Of a DNA stretch of 29,904 nucleotides, positions 14,102 through 23,700 are shown piece by piece (position 1 is the stretch's first letter; every line of letters starts with the position of its first letter). Under the pieces are notes generated by a model. The model worked only from the letters and a program-made list of their open reading frames with translations, was not told where the DNA came from and ran no database searches. Source of the stretch: a virus; the IMG/VR virus record IMGVR_UViG_3300025892_001625, positions 1 to 29,904 of that record, one strand, 5' to 3'. The translations under genes were made by a program, and so were the position numbers.

Positions 14102-15715
14102 ATGACCAATTTAATTGAGCAGTCAGATGTTGCTGAGAACACTGACCCCGATTTTGATTTTAAGTCAATTTCCGGCCAAATCGGCATTGACAAAGCACAG
14201 GGCGTTGTCGAAGCGTTTGTGTCTGGTATCGGAAACAAAGATTCAGTCGGTGACGTGGTGGTTTCCGGTGCGTTTAATGGCTCCCTTAAACGACGTAAGC
14301 CTCGTGTTGTGTGGGGCCACGATTGGAACCAGCCTATCGGCAAGGTTTTAGAGATTTATGAAGTTCCCAAGAGTGATCCTCGCCTTCCAGACAAGATGAA
14401 GCAGGCAGGCATTGGTGGACTATTTGCCAAGGTTCAGTTCAACCTTAACACCGAGCGTGGTCGTGAAGCTTTCGCTAACGTAGCTTTTTACGGTATGGAC
14501 CAAGAGTGGTCAATCGGTTACAAGACAATTACAGCCGACTTTGATGCTGGGCGTCAAGCAAATATGCTTAAAGAAGTTGAGTTGTACGAGATGTCTCCTG
14601 TTCTGCATGGAGCTAATCAACTGACTGGGACAATTTCTGTCAAAGACGACAGTGAGGGCACTGTTGAAAAGGGGGGAGTATATAGCATGGATGACGACAA
14701 AGACGCTCCTTCTAACCGGGTGGACGCATTGTCAGCGATGATGGGACGGATGCTGTCTCAAGCTCTCAAAAAGCCAGTTACGATTGTAGAGATTAATGGA
14801 AACTCTGTTGTGTTCCAAACGGGGGAGGACATGACGTGGATGGCTACGTTCACTCGTGAGGGCGACCGTATTATGGTAGGCAAGCCCACTCGTGTAAAGC
14901 CGACGACTTCTTACACCCCCGTTGGTGATGAGTCCCCACCATCAATGATGATTAAAGACCCAGACGAGAAAGACGCTGAAGAGCCTGAAGGTATCCGTGA
15001 TGAGAATTCAGAGCAGGGTACTTGGGCTACCCCAGATATTGCTTTAGCGTGGTCAAAGACATTCGGTTGCTCTGGTTACCACTCTCATGGCGGCGGGTAT
15101 TTGCCGTGTGAAACCCATGAAGAGTATGAAGAGGCTCTTGAGAAGTTTGACGATAACGCCAACATTAACGTTCACAACAACTATCTTGAAGGTGTAGATG
15201 TTGATGAAGCCAAAGACGCTGCGTGCGGTTGCGAGTCAGAGAAGGGCGCATGTGCTTGCGGTACCGAGGAAAAGGGTCACATGATGCGTTACCAGAAGCC
15301 CGACTACTTGAAGGACCCAATGGCACTATTGCTAATGGCGTATAATGAGATGCTAAAGATTCGTGGCGCAGGCGAGTTGCGTGAAGCAACGTTGAGCTTG
15401 ATTAACGAAGTTGAGACCTTTTTGACGGAGGCTCCCATGTCTCGTTCAATGGAGCAAGGGGAGAAGGTGACTTCAGGGTTTATTGTGCATGTTAAGTGTT
15501 CAGAGGTGGAGTCGTTTGATGTCAGCAGTGCTGTTGCACAGGTGCCTGTGTTTGCGTTCAAGTCGGAAGACGGCGTTGACCTGCACTTCTCGGCAAAGGT
15601 TGAGCATCAAGAGTTGCTTGAGAAGGTAGCTTCAGCACTTGCTGTGCTTTCTTTTGAGCCTAATATTTCAGTATCCAAGCCCGAGAACCTTGACACTGCT
15701 GCCGGTGTTGAGTAA
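14102..15715 (+). CDS. HK97-type prohead protease with long cysteine-containing extension
   Basis: A 537-aa protein. Residues 20-181 are a caudovirus prohead protease (U35/S78 type), which matures the capsid by cleaving scaffold and capsid N-termini: His73 (WGHDWNQPIGK), Ser137 (QEWSIGYK) and a Glu around 158-163 (EVELYEMSPVLHG) form the likely catalytic set. The usual protein is about 200 aa; here about 350 residues follow. This extension contains an acidic linker, a GCSGYH...PC module (Cys323, His327, Cys336), a CxC-x6-CxC cluster (Cys375, 377, 384, 386) and a helical end. It may act as scaffold or deliver cargo (inference). ATG 14102 has AAGGAG upstream. Confidence 0.92.
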   Translation: MTNLIEQSDVAENTDPDFDFKSISGQIGIDKAQGVVEAFVSGIGNKDSVGDVVVSGAFNGSLKRRKPRVVWGHDWNQPIGKVLEIYEVPKSDPRLPDKMKQAGIGGLFAKVQFNLNTERGREAFANVAFYGMDQEWSIGYKTITADFDAGRQANMLKEVELYEMSPVLHGANQLTGTISVKDDSEGTVEKGGVYSMDDDKDAPSNRVDALSAMMGRMLSQALKKPVTIVEINGNSVVFQTGEDMTWMATFTREGDRIMVGKPTRVKPTTSYTPVGDESPPSMMIKDPDEKDAEEPEGIRDENSEQGTWATPDIALAWSKTFGCSGYHSHGGGYLPCETHEEYEEALEKFDDNANINVHNNYLEGVDVDEAKDAACGCESEKGACACGTEEKGHMMRYQKPDYLKDPMALLLMAYNEMLKIRGAGELREATLSLINEVETFLTEAPMSRSMEQGEKVTSGFIVHVKCSEVESFDVSSAVAQVPVFAFKSEDGVDLHFSAKVEHQELLEKVASALAVLSFEPNISVSKPENLDTAAGVE

Positions 15716-15742
15716 AATACTCAAGAGCAATAGGAGTTCAAA

Positions 15743-17569
15743 ATGAGTGAAAATACCAATGACGATCTTGGCAAGTTTGAAGAAATCGAAGCGCTTCTTT
15801 CTGTTGAGGAAAAGGGTGCTGTTGAAGACGAGAAGGACGCTGCTACTGTCTTTATGACTGACGTTCGATTTAAAGAGGCTGTGGAAACTGGCGATCTTCT
15901 AGACGAGACTGCATTTTCTGCTCTTGATCCCGAGGATCAAAAGGGCTATGAGATGATTAACGTTGTTAACGAAGAGACTAAAGAGCCTATGGGCTGGATG
16001 TTCCGTTACAAGGCTGATGATGCAGATGAAGACGTTGAAGTCAAGGATGACGCCGAGGCAGAAGTCACCACTGATGAGACTGATGGCGAGGTCGTTGAGG
16101 ACATCGCAGACTCGGTTGATGAGAAGGCAGCTTCAATCATGATGCAGATGGCTGCTGATGACGAAGAGAAAATGCCAGAAATGGTCATGACTGATTCCCG
16201 CTTGAAGCAGATGGAAGATGACGACGACCTTATCGCAGAAGAGAAGTATGATAATCTTGACGAGGATGCCAAGGATTCATACGAGGCTGTCGAAGTTATT
16301 GATGAAGATTCTGGCAAGGGATATGGAAAGCGGTATCGCCGCCGTAGCCCGCTTGAAGTTAGCGCCATGCGTAAGGGCGAGTTTGACCTTGACGCAGAGA
16401 AGGCTGACGAGACCCGGCTAGTGGCAATCGCAACCGAACTTCAGCAAAAGGCTGACGGTGACATGGGCGATATGTTTGACACCGAAGAAGACGCTCTTGA
16501 GCGGGCGGCTGCACTTGGCTGTGAAGGCACTCACGGTGCTGGTGATAAGTTCATGCCTTGTGCCACTCACGCCGAGTGGGAGAAGTTGAGTAATGCTAAG
16601 CCAGAAGCCGAGCCTGAGGCTGCTCCTGAGGCGGCAGAAAAGTCAGACGACTTCCTGTGTGGTATGCAACGCAAGTCTGTTGACCAGCCGTGCGATTTCT
16701 GTCAGGGCGGTTGCGCTCCAGAAGACGGTCTGCCCGGTTTGGCTGAGGTTGAGTCAGTCGTTAAGGTGGCGCATCCTGGTGAAATTGTTGGATCAGGCTA
16801 TTCCTCCACGGATGATATGTTTGTCATCGACGTTAAGTGCGAAGACGGGACATGCATTGAAGTGTTCCTGACAGGCGAAGGCGACGAACTTGGTTGGCTG
16901 CGTGTTGACGAGAGCCTAGTAGAAGGTAAGTCAGCCGAAGAACTTAACATCATTTCTTCATCTGACGCAGAAGCCGTTGCGGTCAAAGCCTTTGATGACA
17001 TGGAGCTTGACTCCCTGGCTGAAGTAATGGGCATCATGGTGGACGTATTCGCTGACGAAGACGTGTACGTTGTTGAACTTGACTCCGACAAGAAGAGCTT
17101 TGACTTCTACGTTTCTGTAGAGGGTAAAGTCCTAGGCTACGACGAGTACGACACGATTGAGGACTTTGCGTATGCCATGAGCGAAGAGGAAGAGATCAAG
17201 GCACTTGAAGCCGAGCTTGAAATCAAGCGCATGTACTCACGTGAGCAACGTGAGGCAATGGCTGAGTCTGGTGAAGCTATGGAGGATGGATCATTCCCGA
17301 TTGCTGACGAGGCTGACCTCCAGAATGCCTTGGCTGCTTTCCAGCGTGCTAAGGATGTTGACGCTGCTAAAGCTCACATTGCTAAGCGAGCAAAGGAGTT
17401 GGGTCTTGAGGAAATGCTTCCTGAGGACTTTGCTTCCAGTGAGGGTGAAGCCCCTGAAGCGGACAAGCCCGAAGCCGAGGCAGAGGTGGACGGCGAAAAG
17501 TCTGACGACTCCGAGTTGCTTTCTGCTCTAGATGAGTTCCGCAGTTTGATGGGAGACGATCTTTCCTGA
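15743..17569 (+). CDS. Very acidic modular head protein (scaffold-like?)
   Basis: A 608-aa, strongly acidic protein (long Asp/Glu runs) of unknown function, with an AGGAG Shine-Dalgarno before ATG 15743. Modules seen: an internal duplication (residues about 36-91 and 147-202, each with an FMTD/VMTD start, a DLLDE/DLIAEE middle and a K/RYxxR end); a GCEGTH...PC module (Cys260, His264, Cys273); a Cys cluster in LCGMQRK...CDFCQGGC; a beta-rich pair of domains (about 335-480); and a C-terminal helical module (497-563, with DGSFPI, DLxNA and AKxHIxKRAKxLG) shared with the 26307 gene. Position between protease and capsid genes suggests an internal scaffold, decoration or packaged protein. Confidence 0.85.
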   Translation: MSENTNDDLGKFEEIEALLSVEEKGAVEDEKDAATVFMTDVRFKEAVETGDLLDETAFSALDPEDQKGYEMINVVNEETKEPMGWMFRYKADDADEDVEVKDDAEAEVTTDETDGEVVEDIADSVDEKAASIMMQMAADDEEKMPEMVMTDSRLKQMEDDDDLIAEEKYDNLDEDAKDSYEAVEVIDEDSGKGYGKRYRRRSPLEVSAMRKGEFDLDAEKADETRLVAIATELQQKADGDMGDMFDTEEDALERAAALGCEGTHGAGDKFMPCATHAEWEKLSNAKPEAEPEAAPEAAEKSDDFLCGMQRKSVDQPCDFCQGGCAPEDGLPGLAEVESVVKVAHPGEIVGSGYSSTDDMFVIDVKCEDGTCIEVFLTGEGDELGWLRVDESLVEGKSAEELNIISSSDAEAVAVKAFDDMELDSLAEVMGIMVDVFADEDVYVVELDSDKKSFDFYVSVEGKVLGYDEYDTIEDFAYAMSEEEEIKALEAELEIKRMYSREQREAMAESGEAMEDGSFPIADEADLQNALAAFQRAKDVDAAKAHIAKRAKELGLEEMLPEDFASSEGEAPEADKPEAEAEVDGEKSDDSELLSALDEFRSLMGDDLS

Positions 17570-17586
17570 TTGGGGGTTAGGCTATT

Positions 17587-17766
17587 ATGAGACCCGCAGA
17601 AGTGGGAAACAGGATTAGCCTCGCTAACGAAGCCTTACTTAATGTAGGGTCCAGGATTGTTTTAGGCTCCACGGTAGACATCGAAGCGGTAGAATACCTA
17701 GAGGACGATGGCGTAATTTATGAGTTTAGACCGTTAGAGAGGTTTGGCGATTCTGATGCTGACTGA
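17587..17766 (+). CDS. 59-aa hypothetical protein
   Basis: A 59-aa reading frame (starting MRPAEVGNRI and ending GDSDAD) with a GGGGG-type Shine-Dalgarno about ten bases upstream. The composition is protein-like, with alternating hydrophobic residues and an acidic end. It fills the gap between the acidic head protein and the giant gene and overlaps the latter's ATG 17756 by 11 bases, which suggests translational coupling. No domain recognised. It could be a small linker or chaperone for the giant protein (inference). Confidence 0.65.
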   Translation: MRPAEVGNRISLANEALLNVGSRIVLGSTVDIEAVEYLEDDGVIYEFRPLERFGDSDAD

Positions 17767-20700
17767 AATTGAAAGAGCAGAGGTTGGAGCCTTTACCCTT
17801 AAAGTGGGACCTGAAGTCGGGCCTAACGCTGATGCTCTGACGAGTCTTACTCGTGGACGAGGGCCACGTAGAGGTAACCTAGAAGACCTCTTGAAATACT
17901 GGCGTCCGATCATGAAGAAGCCTGGCGGTTTTCGCCGTTGTGTCGTCATCCTCATGGATAAGCCTCAGTTTGGTGGCAAGCCTCAGCGCATCTGTGCTTG
18001 GTTGCACCATGAGATCACGGGCAAGTGGCCCAACGAAGGCAAAGGCAAAGGCAAAGGTAGTCGTAAGCGTCGTGGCCGGAGTGTAAGGCGTGTTAGTAGT
18101 GCGGCTCGTAGGGGAAAGTCTGGGGAACTCTCTTCACATAATCAGGTGATTGAAGTGTCTCCTTTGCGTATTGCAATTCGGGAGTCTAGAGACTTTGGTG
18201 GCGTGCTGGTTCAGCCTATTGCGGGCCGTCAGGGGGCAGTCGATATGAAGGCTGCGATGTTTTCTACGTATGCCTCAAAAGTCCCTGTCAACGGGGCAGT
18301 AAATGAAAAACGAGTGGGTATTTTTGGCGCTAACTCTCGTACAGGCCAGGCCGCTCAAGCGGCTGGTAGTATTATTCTTCCGGGCGACATCTCAGACATT
18401 CGTAGTCCAATCCGATCACAAATTTATGAAACCTTAACACCCGGTGGCGGTCGTGGTCGTCCGGGTCTTCCTAGTGCTAGGCGTTTGGTTGGTGGGCTAG
18501 GTCGTCGTGGTAGCCGTAGCACTGGTGGTGTGCGTAATAAGTTTAGGTGTCCTCCCGGATTCCAAAAGGGTGGAACCTTTACAAACGCTCAGTTCAGTAC
18601 CTGTGGTGCTCAAATTTTGGGTATTCCTGGTAAGGGTGTAGGCTCACCGTCTTCTGGGGCGCAGCGAGCTTTGGCTGCGTTGGCTCGTGACGCTGCTCTT
18701 GTTCGGGAGATTGGTGACCTTCGGAGTAATCGTAATCCTTATGATATTATTCGTGCGGCTCAGATTCCTGTTGCCCCTAAGAAGGGTAGCCCTACCCGTA
18801 GGCAGACCTCTATCAACAATGTGTTGTCCCGTGCAGACGAGGCCGATTTCAGTTTGCGTGCTGTTAGGCGTGACGGCGTTATTTTGGAACCTGTTGTTTC
18901 TTTGCAGGCTTTGGGTAAGCTTGACGAGTTTGACGATTTAGCTGATGGTACTCTAATTGACCGGTATACTTCCGGGCAGATTGGTAAGGACATTGTTCCT
19001 GCGTTTTCTACAGGTCTTCGTGATGTTTATGTTGACATCCCTGAGTCGGGTTCAGTAAAGATTAGCAGGGTCGGTGGCGAGTTGACACCTACCGAAGTAG
19101 ATAGTCTGCGTAGAAGTTTCCCTACTTCTATGCGTCGGGCAGCTAATTTACCTGACCCAAGCGCCGGAATTCGTGACTATGCAGATAGGTCCGATGGTAG
19201 GTTCTCGGTAGACTTTGGTGAATTGAAAAACAATAAGTTTGAGGTTGTGGGTAACAGGAACAAATTGATTCGTGTTGAAACGGCAGGCGGTAAAACGCTG
19301 AGTGTTCCGCAGTGGGTTTACGATACGTTCCTGTCTCGTTCTGCGCCACGCCGAGCAAAGAACGCTCCGGTATATGAGATGATTTCGGAGGGGAAAGCGG
19401 TAAACCCTTTTTTCTTATCCACCAAGACGATCACGGCGCTGACGCACCGAACGGCTAATTATCATGACTTGATTGAAGTTCGGGCCGCTATTTTTGCGGA
19501 GGGCCGAGATAACATTCAGTTTAAGAAGCGGCGTGCTGGTGGGCGTGCTCGTGCAATGTTCAATCCGGGTCTCAACCGATATCAGTGTCCTCCCGGCACT
19601 CGCTATGGTGGCCGCATTACTGACCAGTTTGGTCGGAACTGTGGTTATTCACTTCCACGAACAGTCGTTAATAGTTTGGTTGACCTTGGTATCCGTATTG
19701 AGGATGGCATGGAACGTCGGCGTAAACGTCGTCAGGAGCGTGGTTCCCGTCGTGAGCGTTTGGGTTCTGCTGTTAAGGAGAAGTACGATAATTCTTTAAA
19801 TAAGCTTGCTGACGTTATGGACAAAATGGCTAGCGTTTTGGATAAGACGGAGGATAAGCGTCCGGGTCGGATTGGTCCGAGTATTCAGGATCGACGGAAT
19901 GCTGCTGAGTTGACAGATGAAGATCGTAATCTTCTGGGGGGTGCGCCTTTAGCTGACGCTTTAGATAATTTAAAGAATGTTGTTAATGGACAAGACTTTA
20001 AGAATCCTGATCTTCCTGAGATTCAAAAAGCCTATAAGGCTGTGGAGAAGGCTGCTGGTTTAGAAGCCGGTCGTCTTACGGATAATCCTCCGAAGACTGA
20101 CAATGACCGCAAGATGGGCAAGCGCATACTTGATTCAATTGCTGGCATTTTGGATCGGATTGCTAATTTTGTTGATCCTGATACATCTCGTCGGGGACGA
20201 AGTGATAACCGTCGTCCTGCTGCGTCTGCTGCTTCGGCTCCGAAGGCTCCGAAAAAGTTTGATTCTCCTCGGAAGCCTAAGAATGTTGACAACTTTGCGC
20301 AGCAGTCTATTGGTGGCCGTCGTAAGAAGGTTGATGTTCCTGAGCTTAAAGACTTGTCTGATGATGACAGGACGAAGTTAGACGCTTCAATTCAGAGTGA
20401 GTTTAATGAGTTGTCATCGTTTTGGGCTAATCGTCTAAATAAAGATATTAATGATTTTTCTGAAAAAGATATTCGGAAGTATTTAAAAGCCAACAAGAAA
20501 GATAAGGACGCCCGTGTTGAGCGTCGCCGTTATAATGATTGGCTAGAACTTAACGAGGTTAAGCGTGCCCAAGATGAAGGGTCATTTAATGGAGATTACG
20601 AAGATTTCGTTGGCCGTCTTGCGCCGAACCGTCGTGATTCTATTGTAAGTTCACTCAAGCCTCCTCAAGACCCTCCGGCTGACGCTAATGTTCCTGATGG

Positions 20701-23700
20701 CGTAAATATGGAGACTCCTGCTGCTGATTTGCCTGCGACTCCTAAAGATTATGGTCCTGACGGGTTCAAAAAAGAACGTGGCAAGATGAAGAACTTGGAG
20801 TTTATCAATAGTCTTTCTGATGAAGAGTTAGAAAGCTATAAGCAGGCACATATTGAGTATAAGAAGCAACGTGAGGCTGATGGTGAGACTGCTTACGGTA
20901 TGAAAAACCGGATTAAGCAGATGGAGCAGATTCAGGCTATACGAAGTAAGCAACGTGGCGAGTCTAAGTCACCTCCAACTTCTAAAGACTTGTCTGTGGA
21001 TGGGTTTACTAAGGAGCGGAACGCTGCCTTATTGAATGATGGCGTTGATGATATTTTTGTTAATCCAGACGAACTGTTTATTAAAACTTTGACTGACGAA
21101 GAGCTTGACGGGTATATTGAGAGCTTCAACAAGGACTTGAACGATCCAAAGAAGCCGCCTATGTCTCCGAGTAAGAAGAAGACCAGAGCGAAACTTTTGG
21201 GTGAGCGTAGTAGGCGTGATAACAACGAAGATTCTAAAACGGCTGTAGACAGCGCCGAGTTGGAGATGGGTGATCCTGATCCAGACGGTTTCCATCCGAT
21301 TGACAAAGTTGACGATGCTGTAAACAATCCTGACCTTAATGATACTACGAATCTTCCCGACGACATCATTAATAGTAGCGCTGATGGGTTGACAGGCTTT
21401 AAGCCTAAAGCGGAGGCGCACGTGTATCGTGAGAGTGTTTACGATGATTCGCCGTTTGATGCAGAGCAGATTGGGAATGTCGATCCAAAGCGTCTGTTTG
21501 ATGATCCTGATTTTGATCTTGATGATCCTAATACTCGTGTTGGTGTGCTAGTGGTGGATAGCGCATCGGGCCATGTGATGATCCGTCACTCTAAAGAAAA
21601 TTTCGGTGGGTTCGGCTGGACTTTCAGTAAGGGCGGAATAGACGGTGGGGAAACTGCTCATGCCGCTGCTATGCGTGAATTGTTTGAGGAAACAGGATTA
21701 ACAGCAGATGATGTTGGCGTTGTGGGTTCCCTCAAAGGCAGTTACGGAGTAGAGGGTGGTTCTAAAAACTACTTCTTTGTTGCACAGGTAGCGGACGGTT
21801 GGGATAAGTTTAATCTTGCAGATAACGATGAAACAGATGATTTAATTTTTGCCAAGCCTGGAGATGTTGCAAGTTTTATTGACAAAGATACGACCAACGT
21901 TAATGGTAAGCAACGTGACTTGAAGATTGCTGACGCTCTAGATGATTGGGTCACTAGTGGCGGTTCTTCTAGCGACGAGATTTACCAAACTAGCATTGCG
22001 TCCAAAATGGCGGCTGACGATATCGGAGGAGGACTCCCTGGCGAGTTTGCGAAGGCGGGCGGGAAAGCTCCTGTCGCTAGTGATACGGCACCGGAACCAA
22101 CATATAAACCATCATGGGTGCCGAACGCTGACGCAAAAAAGAAGTCGAAGCAGACTGATTTACCACTCAAGGCCGATGCGTTGCAGACTGACGAGAACTA
22201 TGCAGAAAAACGTACTGCTGCTGCGGAGTTGCTGGCAGAGAACGGTGTTGATGCTTTGAATGACCCAGAGTTTAAGATTACAGATTTTGATCTTACAGAT
22301 GACTTGTTTGACGCTATCAGTAATGGAGAGGTTTCTCGCTTTGATGAGATTCCTACCGGGGATATGGGTATCAACGGACAGGTTGGTTTCCCGACTAAAA
22401 TGTTCCGTGATTCGGCAAATGGAAATGTGTATGTGTTGAAGAAGCCTGCTCGTAATGATAAAGAGCATTTGTCTGAGTCTTCAGCGGCGATTGTTGCACA
22501 GGATTTAGGTCTTCCTGTTCCTAGCGTTACGTTTGCAGGTAATGACTTCCTTGTGAGTGGTGATGACGTGGCTCCCAACGGTCAAAAAATTACTAAGTTT
22601 GGGGATACAACAAACCGTCCTATGATTATTGAGCATGTTGGTAACGTTCTAGATATGAACGAGGGTGTTGGTAACAAATACAATCATAAACAGATGGGTG
22701 CTATGTTGGCTCAGCAGTATTTGATTAGCGAGCCGGATAATCATTATGCCAACAGACTCACTATGGTCGGTAAAAATGACGATACATCAATCTTTGCTTT
22801 TGACGCTGGTAAGGCATTTATGCCCCACGAAGAGAAGTTTGGTGAGCAGTTCTTCGGCTCCAGGTTCGGTGATAGTATTAAGAATCTTCCTTCAGATGAT
22901 CGTAAGGCCGTCATTGCTGAAGCGCAGAAAGCATTAACCAATTATGATGTTGCCGCTTCACAGAAACGTATTCGGGACCAAGTTGAGGCGGGGAAGTTGA
23001 CGGATGACGAGGCTGGTCGTTTGTTAGAAATTTCTGACTTTGTTGCTCAGCGCCACGGTTCGTGGGAGACTAGCATGTCTAAAGACTTTGGAGACGACAT
23101 GGTTAGTGGTGATGCGTTGCAGAAACTAGTAAGCCCTGTAAGCATGTTTGAACCGCCTGAGTCTTCTAAGAAGTATGGCAAGACTGCTAAGCCGGATAGT
23201 CCTCCGAATGACCCGGCTAGTTACGCTGATGGAGTCGGCCCGCTGGCAGCTAATATGAGTCTTTCCAGTGAAAACGTTTCTACAATTCAAGCTTCTACAG
23301 CGCAGGGTGTGCTTAAGGCGATAAGCAGTCCTTCTAATATCAAGCAGAAGGACGATAGCTTTGACTCATCGCTTCCCATTGTTAGTGAGTTTTCTTTAGA
23401 TGGGCCTGCTCTGCAAGGCCAGAAAGCGTCGTTTACTCCGGGACACTTTGTTAACGAGGGTGGGACTGGTGTTGGGGAAGCGAAGTTTGTTAAAAATGCC
23501 GAGTTTTCTTTCAACCTTTCCCCTGAAGCCCATGAACAGCTTGTGGCTCAAATTGACTCGGGGGTTGCGCCTTCTTACAAGATTAGTGGGTCTGAGCAGA
23601 ATGTATTCCACTTCTCGGGCAGCAGGGTGCCTACTCTAAAAGTTGATTCGACTCTGCAAGGTCAAACACTACAGACAAATAATTTTTCTTCAAATGGTTA

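Noticed and set aside
16006-16368. - strand 120-aa frame opposite the acidic protein
   Set aside because: A poly-Ser shadow created by GAT/GAC/GAA/GAG-rich coding sequence on the + strand.
17744-17755. TTG 17744 as start of the giant gene
   Set aside because: The GAGAGG purine stretch lies only one base upstream, too close to act; ATG 17756 is 13 bases downstream and a better, though not ideal, fit.
20932-21421. Long - strand open frames opposite the giant gene
   Set aside because: They are serine/leucine-rich antisense shadows of a strongly coding + strand frame, with no start signal or motif.
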